From Burkholderia pseudomultivorans (GTDB taxonomy: Bacteria; Pseudomonadota; Gammaproteobacteria; Burkholderiales; Burkholderiaceae): a stretch of 64,000 nt of DNA. Under the pieces are notes generated by a model. It saw only the letters and a list, made by a program, of their open reading frames with translations, ran no database searches and was not told where the DNA came from. The stretch is from positions 62,001 through 126,000 of the forward strand of contig NZ_CP013378.1 in NCBI RefSeq assembly GCF_001718415.1, in the 5' to 3' direction. Positions within the stretch are counted from its first letter, which is position 1. The number at the start of each line of letters is the position of its first letter. Shown in pieces: positions 28,845 through 38,064 of the stretch. A program made the position numbers and the translations under genes.

Positions 28845-29075
28845 ATGTCCGATATTTCGATCCACGACCTCGAAGCCGCGATCAATTTCTGGCGCGCCCG
28901 CTCGCCGTCGAGCGGCGACGAACTCAAACTCTGCGAAGAGGCCAGCGCGCTCTCCAAGCCGTATGCGCTGCTGATTGTACAGCGCGGAAGCGCGCTGCAA
29001 CTGGAAGGTTTGGACCCCAAGGCGCGGAAAGCGTACGAGACTTACGTGCGCCTTAAGGATGGCTTGGAAAGCTGA
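28845..29075 (+). CDS. small DUF3717-like protein
   Basis: The product has 76 residues starting MSDISIHDLEAAINFWRARS. It looks like the DUF3717 group of short cytoplasmic proteins found mainly in Burkholderiales; the assignment is from memory of the pattern. No catalytic motif or membrane segment is visible. The sequence suggests a small helical domain with a KPYALLIVQRGS strand. It is divergent from the response regulator gene (122 bp between starts), so both promoters lie in 28723-28844. The function is unknown. Confidence 0.7.
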   Translation: MSDISIHDLEAAINFWRARSPSSGDELKLCEEASALSKPYALLIVQRGSALQLEGLDPKARKAYETYVRLKDGLES

Positions 29076-29223
29076 AGGCTTTCGCTGAGTACATCCTAGA
29101 AAACGTTCATCGAAATGAAAAGTTGACGTGGCGCGCGTCGAAACCGCGCCGCGCGTCCGAATCCTGTAACCGGGCGTTACACCCGGTGGCGGGACGGGCG
29201 CGCGATCGCATGCGGGCCGCCGG

Positions 29224-29532
29224 TCAGGCGCCCGGGTGCGCGTGTGCGCCGGCCTGGTCGATGAACAGCGCGAGGTCGATGTCGCGCTGCGTCAGGCCGT
29301 CGGCGTCGTGCGTCGACAGCGTCACGTCGACCCGGTTGTAGACGTTGAACCATTCCGGATGGTGGTTCATTTCCTGCGCCTTGATCGCGACGCGCGTCAT
29401 GAAGCCGAATGCCTCGTTGAAATCGGCGAAGCGCAGGCTGCGCTGGATCGCGTCGCGGCCCGGCACGGCCGACCACTGCGGCACGCGTTCGAGCTGGGTC
29501 TTGCGTTCTTCTGATGTGAGCTTGTGGATCAT
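29224..29532 (-). CDS. phhB: pterin-4a-carbinolamine dehydratase
   Basis: The product has 102 residues. It regenerates the tetrahydropterin cofactor of phenylalanine hydroxylase by dehydrating 4a-hydroxytetrahydropterin. The family motif is intact: [20 protein letters not shown] with the catalytic His pair, then [19 protein letters not shown]. It lies 107 bp downstream of phhA on the same strand and serves the same pathway. It probably shares the transcript. Confidence 0.95.
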   Translation of the reverse strand: MIHKLTSEERKTQLERVPQWSAVPGRDAIQRSLRFADFNEAFGFMTRVAIKAQEMNHHPEWFNVYNRVDVTLSTHDADGLTQRDIDLALFIDQAGAHAHPGA

Positions 29533-29639
29533 GTTGCACCTCGTTCGGTAACGGCGCTCGCGCGCGGCACGCGCCGCGCGGCGAAGCCGGCATCGGTCAT
29601 TCTTTCATAGTTGGCAGACACGCGTCGGTTCGCCGGCGC

Positions 29640-30533
29640 TCACGCGTCGGCGTCGTCCGGCCAGCCTTCGCCGGTGCCGCGATGCAGCACGCGATCGCTG
29701 TCGAGCACCGCGCCGGCCGCGATTTCCGGCAGCCCCGCGAGCCGGGCCGCGAGCGCGCGCCCGTCGACGCCGGCGAGCGCGAACAGCTGCGCGAAGTCGT
29801 CGATCACGAAGTAGGTCTTCTGGAACGTGTCGATCCGGTATTGCGTGCGCATCACGCGCTCGAGGTCGAAGCCGAGCCGGTTCGGCGCCGCGCTTTCGAC
29901 GCTGTACAGGCTCTCGCCCTTGCTCGACACGATGCCGGCGCCGTAGATCGACAAGCCGTTCGGGCCGCGCGGATCGCGGATCAGCCCGAATTCCACCGTG
30001 TACCAATACAGGCGCGCGAGCCGCGCGAGCGCTGCCGCGTCGTCGGCGACCGCCAGCGCGGCGCGGCCGTATGCCTGCATGTAGTCGGCGAACACCGGCT
30101 CGATCAGCAGCGGGACATGGCCAAACAGGTCGTGGAAGCAGTCGGGTTCCTGCAGGTAGTCGAGCTGGTCCGGGCGGCGCATCCACCAGGTGACCGGAAA
30201 GCGCCGGTTCGCGAGATGCTCGAAGAACACGCGGTCGGGCACGAGGCCCGGCACCGCGACGATTTCCCAGCCTGTCGCGGGCTTCAGCTGGCGGTTCACG
30301 TCGGCGAACGACGGCACGCGATCGGCGGGCAGCTCGATCTTCCCGAGGCCTGCGACGAACGCGTCGCACGCGCGTCCGCGCAGCAGCGCCGACTGGCGTG
30401 CATAGAGCTGCTGCCACACCGCGTGGTCGACCCGGCCGTAACGCGCGAGCGGCTGGTCGATGGTGAAATCGGCGCGGGTTTCGAGGCCCGCATCGAACTG
30501 CTCCTGCAGTTTCGCGGTGACGACGGTGGACAT
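29640..30533 (-). CDS. phhA: phenylalanine 4-monooxygenase
   Basis: The product has 297 residues. It hydroxylates L-Phe to L-Tyr using O2 and tetrahydropterin, opening Phe catabolism. The non-heme iron ligands are visible: His134 and His139 in HDLFGHVPLL, and Glu181 in YTVEFGLI. The bacterial enzyme lacks the regulatory ACT domain of animal homologues, as here. Start ATG 30533 (MSTVVTAKLQEQFDAG) is favoured over the in-frame ATG 15 bp upstream. It is divergent from an Lrp-family regulator, a common arrangement for activators of phh operons. Confidence 0.95.
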   Translation of the reverse strand: MSTVVTAKLQEQFDAGLETRADFTIDQPLARYGRVDHAVWQQLYARQSALLRGRACDAFVAGLGKIELPADRVPSFADVNRQLKPATGWEIVAVPGLVPDRVFFEHLANRRFPVTWWMRRPDQLDYLQEPDCFHDLFGHVPLLIEPVFADYMQAYGRAALAVADDAAALARLARLYWYTVEFGLIRDPRGPNGLSIYGAGIVSSKGESLYSVESAAPNRLGFDLERVMRTQYRIDTFQKTYFVIDDFAQLFALAGVDGRALAARLAGLPEIAAGAVLDSDRVLHRGTGEGWPDDADA

Positions 30534-30673
30534 GATCAGGCTCTGCACGGCTGGAGTTGAGAGACATGCAAGTGTAGAGCGGGGTGCGCGCGGATTGGGC
30601 GCAAAGTTGGCGCTGATTCACCTGATGATGCGATAATCGCGCATCAAATCGTCGAATCATGCGGAGAATGAAC

Positions 30674-31159
30674 ATGCTGGAACTCGATCACTTCGATCTC
30701 GCGCTGCTGGACGTGCTGCAGCGCTTCGGCCGCGCGACGCACCAGCAGCTCGGCGAGGAGGTGCCGCTGTCGCCGTCGCAGATCGGCCGGCGGCTGCAGC
30801 GGCTCGAGGCCGCGGGCGTGATCGAAGGCTATCGCGTGATGTTGCGGCCCGAAAAGCTCGGGCTCGGCGTGACCGCGTTCACGAGCCTGAAGCTGAAGCA
30901 TCACGGCGATTCGATCATCGAGCAGTTCCAGCAGCAGATCGACGTGCTGCCCGAAGTGCTCGAATGTCATGCGGTGGTCGGCGATGCCGACTATCTGCTG
31001 CGGATCGTCGCGCCGGACCTGAACGCGCTGTCGCAGTTCGTGATGAAGAAGCTGATGCGCGTGCCGGGCGTCGACAGCGTGCGCTCGAACATCGTGCTGA
31101 CGACCTTCAAGCGCAACGGCGCGCTGCCGCTCGCGCATCTGGCGCCGGGCGCCGCCTGA
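30674..31159 (+). CDS. Lrp/AsnC-family transcriptional regulator
   Basis: The product has 161 residues. It has an N-terminal helix-turn-helix (LDVLQRFGRATHQQLGEEVP then SPSQIGRRLQRLEAAGVIEG) and a C-terminal RAM/ActD ligand domain. Such proteins form octamers and sense amino acids. ATG 30674 has GGAG at 7-nt spacing; ATGs at 30668 and 30659 are alternatives. It is divergent from phhA with 140 bp between the starts, so it probably controls phhAB in response to an aromatic amino acid. This is inferred from position. Confidence 0.92.
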   Translation: MLELDHFDLALLDVLQRFGRATHQQLGEEVPLSPSQIGRRLQRLEAAGVIEGYRVMLRPEKLGLGVTAFTSLKLKHHGDSIIEQFQQQIDVLPEVLECHAVVGDADYLLRIVAPDLNALSQFVMKKLMRVPGVDSVRSNIVLTTFKRNGALPLAHLAPGAA

Positions 31160-31196
31160 AGCGGCGGCGCAGCGCGCCGTCGCCGGCGGGGCCGGA

Positions 31197-31730
31197 TCAG
31201 GCCGCCTGTTCCTGCGCGTCCGCGTTCAGCAGGTCGACGTACGCGACCGCGACCAGGTCGTCCGGCGACACGCCGAGCTTCGTGAACACGTCGTGCGCCT
31301 CGGCTTCGCCGCCCGCTTCGTCGTCGTCGGGGCCGAGCACGACTTCCAGCTCGATGAAGTCGCCGAGGCCGTCGACGCGGTCGAGGTGGATCCGCGTGCG
31401 TCCCGCGAGATACACGTGGCGCTCCTTCGTGACGATGCCGCGCGTGGTCAGCGCGGTGGCGAGCAGCGCATGCATCGCGTCGGGGTTCGTTACCGGGCTG
31501 CGCGTGTAGTACGACGCCTTCGGGCCGTCGCGGTCGTCGCGCTGGTAGAAGATCAGCTCGGCCGGCGTGCCGTCCTCGAAGCGGCGCAGCTTCAGCCGGC
31601 CGCGCGGCACGTCGTAGAAGAAGTCCTGCTGGCGATAGAACAGCGGCGCTTCGGTCGCGAGCGTAGCCGCCTGTTCGCGCAGCCGCTCGAACTCACGGGC
31701 GCGGGCTTTGATCTCGATGTTGCGGGCCAT
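31197..31730 (-). CDS. CYTH-domain protein (class IV adenylate cyclase/thiamine-triphosphatase-like)
   Basis: The product has 177 residues. CYTH enzymes act on triphosphate substrates inside an acid/base-lined tunnel barrel. The signature ExExK is present as NIEIKAR near the N-terminus. Downstream come barrel strands rich in alternating Arg/Lys/Glu (GRLKLRRFEDG, AELIFYQRDD, THIHLDRV-type and FIELEVVLGP). ATG 31730 follows GGAGA at good spacing; the extension to 31787 is unlikely. The reaction cannot be assigned: adenylate cyclase, triphosphatase and inorganic triphosphatase are all possible. Confidence 0.88.
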   Translation of the reverse strand: MARNIEIKARAREFERLREQAATLATEAPLFYRQQDFFYDVPRGRLKLRRFEDGTPAELIFYQRDDRDGPKASYYTRSPVTNPDAMHALLATALTTRGIVTKERHVYLAGRTRIHLDRVDGLGDFIELEVVLGPDDDEAGGEAEAHDVFTKLGVSPDDLVAVAYVDLLNADAQEQAA

Positions 31731-31911
31731 GCGGGTCTCCTTCGATCGACAAGGGTCTCGCGAGTGTGCGAACGCACAATCTAGCAAAAACGCCGCGACG
31801 GCGGCGTGACGCCGGCATGGCCCGGGCGCCGCGCGGCGAAACGACGCGCGGCCTGCCGCAGTGGCAGCGCTGCGCCCTGTGCAGCACGTCGCATCGTTTC
31901 ATCAGCGCCGC

Positions 31912-32811
31912 TCATATCGCCCATTGCGCCTCGATCAACGCAAGCGCGGCCGCAATCGCGGGCTCGTCGCGCCGCGCGGCGAGCGTCACGAAGCTCAGCT
32001 CGGTCGGCACCGTCACGCGCTCGACGATCGTCAGCGCATGGGCGTGCGCCTCGGCCAGCGCGGTCGAATCGCGCGCGAGCGTCAGACCGATCCCCGATTT
32101 CACGAGGTCGAGCATCGACTGTTCCTGGTCGACCTCGGCGACCTTCACCGGCTGCGCACCGGCTTGCGCGAAGCGCCGCGACAGCAGCCGGTGGTGCGCG
32201 GAGGCCGGCGGCGTCCAGATCCACGGCAGCGCGGCGAGGGCGCGCCAGTCGTGCGCGCGATGCACGCGTTCCTTCCAGCCGGCCGGCGCGAGCACGCGGT
32301 ACTGGAAGCGCGTGAGCGTGACCGTGTGGAACAGCGCGCCGTCGCGCGGATCGTCGTCGCCGGGCCGGCCGATGTAGTAGCCGGCGTCGAGCGCCTGCGT
32401 GCGCACCTGTTCGAGCACCCAGCCCGACATGCCGTGACGCAGCGCGGTCTCGATCTGCGGATGGGTCTCGACGAGCGCGCGCAGGAAGCCGCCGAGGCGC
32501 AGGAAGCCGGGATCGAGGATCGTGCCGATCCGCAGCCGGCCGCGCACCTCGTGACGCAGCGCGGTGGCCGCGCGCTCGACGTCGGCGGCCGCGGCGAGCG
32601 CGCGCTCCGCATGCGGCAGCAGCGTCTGGCCGTCGCGCGTGAGCAGCAGCCCGTGCGACGTGCGCGTAAACAGCACGACGCCCAGCGCTTCCTGCAGATG
32701 CTTGATCCGCAGGCTCACGGCCGGCTGCGTCAGGTGCAGTTGCGCGGCGGCGCGCGTCAGGTTGCCTTCGCGGGCGACCGTCGCGAACGCGCGGAGCAGG
32801 GTGAGGTCCAT
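31912..32811 (-). CDS. LysR-family transcriptional regulator
   Basis: The product has 299 residues, the usual length. The N-terminal winged helix reads MDLTLLRAFATVAREGNLTR and AAAQLHLTQPAVSLRIKHLQ. It is followed by the linker helix and a periplasmic-binding-protein-like effector domain. ATG 32811 gives the canonical LysR N-terminus. The gene is divergent from a GMC oxidoreductase gene (207-bp gap), its most likely target. Within the gap the segment 32832-32852 has TTAT and ATAA half-sites separated by 13 bp, a loose LysR-like palindrome. Confidence 0.92.
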   Translation of the reverse strand: MDLTLLRAFATVAREGNLTRAAAQLHLTQPAVSLRIKHLQEALGVVLFTRTSHGLLLTRDGQTLLPHAERALAAAADVERAATALRHEVRGRLRIGTILDPGFLRLGGFLRALVETHPQIETALRHGMSGWVLEQVRTQALDAGYYIGRPGDDDPRDGALFHTVTLTRFQYRVLAPAGWKERVHRAHDWRALAALPWIWTPPASAHHRLLSRRFAQAGAQPVKVAEVDQEQSMLDLVKSGIGLTLARDSTALAEAHAHALTIVERVTVPTELSFVTLAARRDEPAIAAALALIEAQWAI

Positions 32812-33018
32812 CGTCGTGATATGAGCGCGGCTTATAACGCGGTTCAGCATAACTCATTGGATCGGCGGCCGGCAGCGGGAGTACGCTTCATCGGCCGGTG
32901 ACCCGGCGATACACGGCAGGGACGCGCCGAACGCCGCGCATGCGACGCGTGGCGCACTATGCTGGAAATGCCGGGCGGCATCGCGCCGCGCGGCGCACAA
33001 CAAGGAAGGGGACACGTC

Positions 33019-34704
33019 GTGAATGCTCAACGCACGCTCGAGGGCGAATTCGATTACGTGATCGTCGGCGCGGGCACCGCGGGCTGCGTGCTCGCGAACC
33101 GCCTGACCGAGGATCCGGAGATCCGCGTGCTGCTGCTCGAAGCGGGCGGCAAGGACGACTATCACTGGATCCACATCCCGGTCGGCTATCTGTACTGCAT
33201 CGGCAATCCGCGCACCGACTGGCTGTACAAGACGCAGCCCGAAGCGGGGCTCAACGGCCGCGCGCTGTCGTATCCGCGCGGGCGCGTGCTCGGCGGCTGC
33301 TCGTCGATCAACGGCATGATCTACATGCGCGGCCAGCGCGACGACTACGACCGCTGGGCGCGCGAGACGGGCGATGCGGGCTGGTCCTGGGACAGCGTGC
33401 TGCCGGTCTTCAAGCGCAGCGAGGATCACCATGCGGGCGCGAGCGATGCGCACGGCGCGGGCGGCTACTGGCGCGTCGAGAAGCAGCGGCTGCGCTGGGA
33501 GATCCTCGAATCGTTCGCGCAGGCCGCGCAGCAGACGGGCATCCCCGCGACCGACGATTTCAACCGCGGCGACAATGCCGGGGTCGGCTATTTCGAGGTC
33601 AACCAGAAGCGCGGCGTGCGCTGGAATACGTCGAAGGCGTTCCTGCGGCCCGCGATGGCGCGCCCGAACCTGACCGTGATCACCGGCGCGCATGCGCAGC
33701 GCGTGATCTTCGACGGGCGGCGCGCGGTCGGCGTCGAATACCGCGGCGGCGGCACCGACTACGTCGCGCATGCGCGCGCCGAAGTGCTGCTCACCTCGGG
33801 CGCGGTGAATTCGCCGCAACTGCTCGAACTGTCGGGCATCGGCGACGGTCGCCGGCTGCAGGCGCTCGGCATCGACGTCGTGCAGGACCTGCCGGGCGTC
33901 GGCGAGAACCTGCAGGATCACCTGCAGCTGCGCATGGCGTTTCGCGTCGAAGGCGTGCGCACGCTGAACACGCTCGCCGCGAACTGGTGGGGCAAGCTGA
34001 TGATCGGCGCCCAATATGCGCTGCTGCAGCGCGGGCCGATGTCGATGGCGCCGTCGCAGCTCGGCGCGTTCGCGAAATCCGATCCGGACGATCCCGCGCT
34101 GACGAGCCCCGATCTCGAGTACCACGTGCAGCCGCTGTCGCTCGAGCGTTTCGGCGAGCCGCTGCACCGTTTCAATGCATTTACCGCATCCGTGTGCCAT
34201 CTGCGGCCGACCTCGCGCGGCAGCGTGCACGTCGCGAGTGCGGATCCGCACGCGGCGCCCGTGATCGCGCCGAACTACCTGGCGACCGACTACGATCGCC
34301 GCGTCGCCGCGAACGCGCTGCGACTGACGCGCCGCATCGCGTCCGCGCCGGCGCTCGCGCGCTATCGTCCCGAAGAAATCCTGCCCGGTCCGCGCTACCA
34401 GACCGAAGCGGAATTGCAGCAGGCGGCAGGCGCGGTCGGCACGACCATCTTCCATCCGGTCGGCACGTGCCGGATGGGTCGCGCGGACGACGAACGCGCG
34501 GTCGTCGACAGCCGGCTGCGCGTGCGCGGCATCGCGGGGCTGCGGATCGTCGATGCGTCGGTGATGCCGTTCATCACGTCGGGCAACACCAATTCGCCGA
34601 CGCTGATGATCGCCGAACGCGCGAGCGACATGATCCGTGCCGATCGCCGCGCGGCGCACGACGCGACGCCGGTGCGCACCGATGCGGCCGTGACGGTTGC
34701 GTGA
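33019..34704 (+). CDS. GMC-family FAD oxidoreductase (choline/alcohol dehydrogenase-like)
   Basis: The product has 561 residues. It is an FAD-dependent alcohol dehydrogenase or oxidase of the glucose-methanol-choline family; the substrate is unknown. The sequence shows the ADP-binding motif DYVIVGAGTAGCVLANRLTE near the N-terminus. GMC signature 1 includes GRVLGGCSSINGMIYMRG, signature 2 is at LTSGAVNSPQLLELSGIG, and the catalytic C-terminal part reads FHPVGTCRMG and SGNTNSPTLMIAE. The start is probably GTG 33019, with AAGGAAGGGG upstream; an ATG at 32959 in frame lacks a ribosome binding site. The divergent LysR gene suggests inducible control. Confidence 0.92.
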   Translation: MNAQRTLEGEFDYVIVGAGTAGCVLANRLTEDPEIRVLLLEAGGKDDYHWIHIPVGYLYCIGNPRTDWLYKTQPEAGLNGRALSYPRGRVLGGCSSINGMIYMRGQRDDYDRWARETGDAGWSWDSVLPVFKRSEDHHAGASDAHGAGGYWRVEKQRLRWEILESFAQAAQQTGIPATDDFNRGDNAGVGYFEVNQKRGVRWNTSKAFLRPAMARPNLTVITGAHAQRVIFDGRRAVGVEYRGGGTDYVAHARAEVLLTSGAVNSPQLLELSGIGDGRRLQALGIDVVQDLPGVGENLQDHLQLRMAFRVEGVRTLNTLAANWWGKLMIGAQYALLQRGPMSMAPSQLGAFAKSDPDDPALTSPDLEYHVQPLSLERFGEPLHRFNAFTASVCHLRPTSRGSVHVASADPHAAPVIAPNYLATDYDRRVAANALRLTRRIASAPALARYRPEEILPGPRYQTEAELQQAAGAVGTTIFHPVGTCRMGRADDERAVVDSRLRVRGIAGLRIVDASVMPFITSGNTNSPTLMIAERASDMIRADRRAAHDATPVRTDAAVTVA

Positions 34705-35125
34705 CGAAACGGTGGCGGGCGGTCATCCCGTCGTCGTGACGGTCCGCTGATTCGCATAGCGAAGAATCGCACGCGGCGACGGCGATCGGCCCTGCACGAT
34801 TCGTGCACGCCGCGCGCTTGCGCGGCTTGTTTGTCGATACGACGCCGTTCGCACGCGTGTCGGGCACGCGCGCAGCCACGGAAAAACACGCCGAAAACCG
34901 TGCACGGGCGCGCCGGCATCGCGGCCAGCCCTATAAGTGCAAATCCCGATGATTGCACTGCACCAACGGCGCGACAATGACGCGCAGTGTGCATACGCGT
35001 CGGCGCGGGAGACCACCCTCGAGGCGTAATACGGCGTCCGGGGGCAGCCCGCCGATCCGCTGACTGTTCGCGGCCGCTTGCGCGAATCCTCCCGGTGCTT
35101 CGCCTGACTTCGTACGGAAGGGAAC
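34705..35125. other. intergenic region upstream of the first HAAT ABC operon
   Basis: No gene is recognisable in these 421 bp. The notable element is an inverted repeat AGTGCAA (34936-34942) and TTGCACT (34953-34959) with a 10-bp spacer in a locally AT-richer patch. It resembles a dimeric regulator site and could control the livG-type operon that starts at 35126. The promoter itself is not clear. Confidence 0.4.
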
Positions 35126-35905
35126 ATGATTCTCGGCGACACGATTCTGGAAACACGCGGACTGACGAAGGAATTCAGGGGCTTCACCGCCGTGAATGGC
35201 GTCAACCTGCGTGTGCGCCGCGGCGCGATCCATGCGCTGATCGGACCGAACGGGGCGGGCAAGACCACCTGCTTCAACCTGCTGACCAAGTTCCTGACGC
35301 CGACGGCCGGCCAGATCGTCTTCAACGGGATCGACATCACCGACGAGCGTCCCGCGCAGGTCGCCCGGCGCGGCATCATCCGCTCGTTCCAGATCTCGGC
35401 GGTGTTCCCGCATCTCACGGCATTGCAGAACGTGCGCATCGGCCTGCAGCGCGCGCTCGGCACCGAATTCCACTTCTGGCGCAGCGAGCGCACGCTCCGG
35501 CGCCTCGACGATCGCGCGATGGACCTGCTCACGCAGGTCGGCCTGACCGATTTCGCGAACGTGCCGACCGTCGAGCTCGCATACGGGCGCAAGCGCGCGC
35601 TCGAGATCGCGACGACGCTCGCGATGGAGCCCGAACTGATGCTGCTCGACGAGCCCACGCAAGGGATGGGCCACGAGGACGTCGACCGCGTGACCGCGCT
35701 GATCAAGAAGGTCGCGAGCGGCCGCACGATCCTGATGGTCGAGCACAACATGAACGTGATCGCCGGCATCTCCGACACGATCACCGTCCTGCAGCGCGGC
35801 GAGGTGCTCGCCGAAGGCTCGTATGCGGAGGTGTCGAAGAACCCGCTCGTGATCGAGGCCTACATGGGCAGCGCCGACGCGGCGCTCGCGGGAGCCCACG
35901 CATGA
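35126..35905 (+). CDS. branched-chain amino acid-type ABC transporter ATP-binding protein (LivG-like)
   Basis: The product has 259 residues. It is one of the two ATPases of a hydrophobic-amino-acid uptake (HAAT) importer. Walker A is GPNGAGKTTCFNLL, followed by the LivG-type Q-loop region RSFQISAVFPHLTALQNVRI. The signature-like segment ELAYGRKRALEIA, Walker B LMLLDEPTQGMGHED and the H-loop MVEHNMNVI are present. The substrate could be branched-chain amino acids or related amides; this cannot be decided from the ATPase. It is the first gene of a five-gene operon and overlaps the next ATPase gene by 4 bp. Confidence 0.92.
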   Translation: MILGDTILETRGLTKEFRGFTAVNGVNLRVRRGAIHALIGPNGAGKTTCFNLLTKFLTPTAGQIVFNGIDITDERPAQVARRGIIRSFQISAVFPHLTALQNVRIGLQRALGTEFHFWRSERTLRRLDDRAMDLLTQVGLTDFANVPTVELAYGRKRALEIATTLAMEPELMLLDEPTQGMGHEDVDRVTALIKKVASGRTILMVEHNMNVIAGISDTITVLQRGEVLAEGSYAEVSKNPLVIEAYMGSADAALAGAHA

Positions 35906-36657
35906 AGCACAGCGAACGGGAGGAACGCGAATTGAGCGGCGTCGAAAGCGGTACGCCCGCGCTGGAGATCACGGGGCTCGAAGCCTGGTACGGGGAATCC
36001 CACATATTGCACGGCGTCGACCTGAGCGTGCACCGCGGCGAGGTCGTCACGCTGCTCGGCCGCAACGGCGCGGGCCGCACGACGACGCTGCGCGCGATCA
36101 TGGGCCTCACCGGCCGGCGCAGCGGCTCGATCAAGGTCGCGGGCAACGAGACGATCGGCCTCGCCACGCATCGCATCGCGCATTTCGGCGTCGGCTACTG
36201 CCCGGAGGAGCGCGGGATCTTCTCGAGCCTGTCGTGCGAGGAGAACCTGATGCTGCCGCCGCTGATCGGGCCGCGCGAGCACGCGATGCCGCTCGACGAG
36301 ATCTACGCGATGTTCCCGAACCTCGCATCGCGCCGGCAGAGCCAGGGTACGCGGCTGTCCGGCGGCGAGCAGCAGATGCTCGCGGTGGCGCGGATCCTGC
36401 GCACGGGCGCGAACCTGCTGCTGCTCGACGAGATTTCGGAAGGTCTCGCGCCGGTGATCGTGCAGGCGCTCGCGCGCATGATCGTCGCGCTGAAGTCGCG
36501 CGGCTACACGATCGTGATGGTCGAACAGAATTTCCGTTTCGCCGCGCCGCTCGCCGACCGCTTCTACGTGATGGAGCACGGCCGCATCGTCGAGCATTTC
36601 CGCGCCACCGAACTGGAAGGCAAGATGCCGATCCTCCACGACCTGCTCGGGGTGTGA
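35902..36657 (+). CDS. HAAT ABC transporter ATP-binding protein (LivF-like) with Arg in Walker A
   Basis: The product has 251 residues and is the second ATPase of the first importer. Signature LSGGEQQMLAVARIL, Walker B NLLLLDEISEGLAPV and the LivF-type MVEQNFRF are intact. Walker A reads GRNGAGRTTTLRA, with Arg59 where the invariant phosphate-binding Lys should be (codon CGC at 36076-36078). If this is not a sequencing error, the subunit may bind but hydrolyse ATP poorly, leaving the LivG-type partner to drive transport. The ATG at 35902 overlaps the previous gene by 4 bp. Confidence 0.9.
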   Translation: MKHSEREERELSGVESGTPALEITGLEAWYGESHILHGVDLSVHRGEVVTLLGRNGAGRTTTLRAIMGLTGRRSGSIKVAGNETIGLATHRIAHFGVGYCPEERGIFSSLSCEENLMLPPLIGPREHAMPLDEIYAMFPNLASRRQSQGTRLSGGEQQMLAVARILRTGANLLLLDEISEGLAPVIVQALARMIVALKSRGYTIVMVEQNFRFAAPLADRFYVMEHGRIVEHFRATELEGKMPILHDLLGV

Positions 36658-36734
36658 CGCCGCCCCGTTTCCGTTGCCGCTAGCCGTGGCGGCCGTCGAA
36701 TAACCACAACGCATCAGAACAACAGGAGACGTCA

Positions 36735-37934
36735 ATGAAAATGAAGACCCTCGCACACGCTTGCCTTGCGCTCGCGAGCGCCGCATTCACCGCCGGCGCC
36801 GCGCATGCCGCGGATAGCGTGAAGATCGGTTTCATCACCGACATGTCGGGGCTTTACGCGGACATCGACGGGCAGGGCGGCCTCGAGGCGATCCGCATGG
36901 CGGTCGCCGATTTCGGCGGCAAGGTGCTCGGCAAGCCGATCGAGGTCGTCTACGCCGATCACCAGAACAAGGCCGACATCGCCGCGTCGAAGGCGCGCGA
37001 ATGGATGGACCGCGGCGGGCTCGACCTGCTGGTCGGCGGCACGAACTCGGCCACCGCGCTGTCGATGAACCAGGTCGCGGCCGAGAAGAAGAAGGTCTAC
37101 ATCAACATCGGCGCGGGCGCCGACACGCTGACCAACGAGCAGTGCACGCCGTACACGGTCCACTACGCATACGACACGATGGCGCTCGCGAAGGGCACCG
37201 GCTCGGCGGTGGTGAAGCAGGGCGGCAAGACGTGGTTCTTCCTGACCGCCGACTACGCGTTCGGCAAGGCGCTCGAGAAGAACACGTCGGATGTCGTGAA
37301 GGCGAACGGCGGACAGGTGCTCGGCTCGGTGCGCCATCCGCTGTCCGCGTCGGACTTCTCGTCGTTCCTGCTGCAGGCGCAGTCGTCGAAGGCGCAGATC
37401 CTCGGCCTCGCGAACGCGGGCGGCGACACGATCAACTCGATCAAGGCCGCGAAGGAATTCGGCATCACGAAGACGATGAAGATCGCCGCGCTGCTGATGT
37501 TCATCGACGACGTGCATAGCCTCGGCCTCGAGACGACGCAGGGCCTCGTGCTGACCGACAGCTGGTACTGGAACCGCGACGCGGCCTCGCGCCAGTGGGC
37601 GCAGCGCTACTTCGGCAAGATGAAGAAGATGCCGTCGAGCCTGCAGGCGGCCGACTATTCGTCGGTGACGACCTACCTGAAGGCCGTGCAGGCCGCCGGC
37701 ACGACCGACTCCGACAAGGTGATGGCCGAGCTGAAGAAGATGAAGATCAACGACTTCTACGCGAAGGGCTACATCCGCCAGGACGGCAGCATGATCCACG
37801 ACATGTACCTGATGGAGGTGAAGAAGCCGTCCGAGTCGAAGGAGCCCTGGGACTACTACAAGGTGCTCGCGACGATTCCGGGCGAACAGGCATTCGCGAC
37901 CAAGCAGGAATCGCGCTGCGCGCTGTGGAAGTAG
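36735..37934 (+). CDS. HAAT ABC transporter periplasmic substrate-binding protein
   Basis: The product has 399 residues. The signal peptide covers about residues 1-25 (ending GAAHA), and the mature protein starts ADSVKIGFITDMSGLYADID. It is a type I periplasmic binding fold (Peripla_BP_6) like LivK or UrtA. The ligand-binding features VGGTNSATALSMNQVAAEKK and the later TADYAFGKALE are visible. The ligand is not predictable with confidence. It sits between the ATPase genes (77-bp gap) and the permease genes (130-bp gap). The well-spaced GGAGA before the ATG suggests strong translation, as usual for binding proteins. Confidence 0.92.
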   Translation: MKMKTLAHACLALASAAFTAGAAHAADSVKIGFITDMSGLYADIDGQGGLEAIRMAVADFGGKVLGKPIEVVYADHQNKADIAASKAREWMDRGGLDLLVGGTNSATALSMNQVAAEKKKVYINIGAGADTLTNEQCTPYTVHYAYDTMALAKGTGSAVVKQGGKTWFFLTADYAFGKALEKNTSDVVKANGGQVLGSVRHPLSASDFSSFLLQAQSSKAQILGLANAGGDTINSIKAAKEFGITKTMKIAALLMFIDDVHSLGLETTQGLVLTDSWYWNRDAASRQWAQRYFGKMKKMPSSLQAADYSSVTTYLKAVQAAGTTDSDKVMAELKKMKINDFYAKGYIRQDGSMIHDMYLMEVKKPSESKEPWDYYKVLATIPGEQAFATKQESRCALWK

Positions 37935-38064
37935 GCATGACGCCGCGGCGCGCGTAGCGCGTGCCGCGGGCCTGCGGCCGCCGCGACGTGCCCGTGGCGC
38001 CGCCCGCGCGCGCGATTCATGAAAGGTTGCGTGCGCAACGAAACTCATTCTGACGGCAAAGTCG

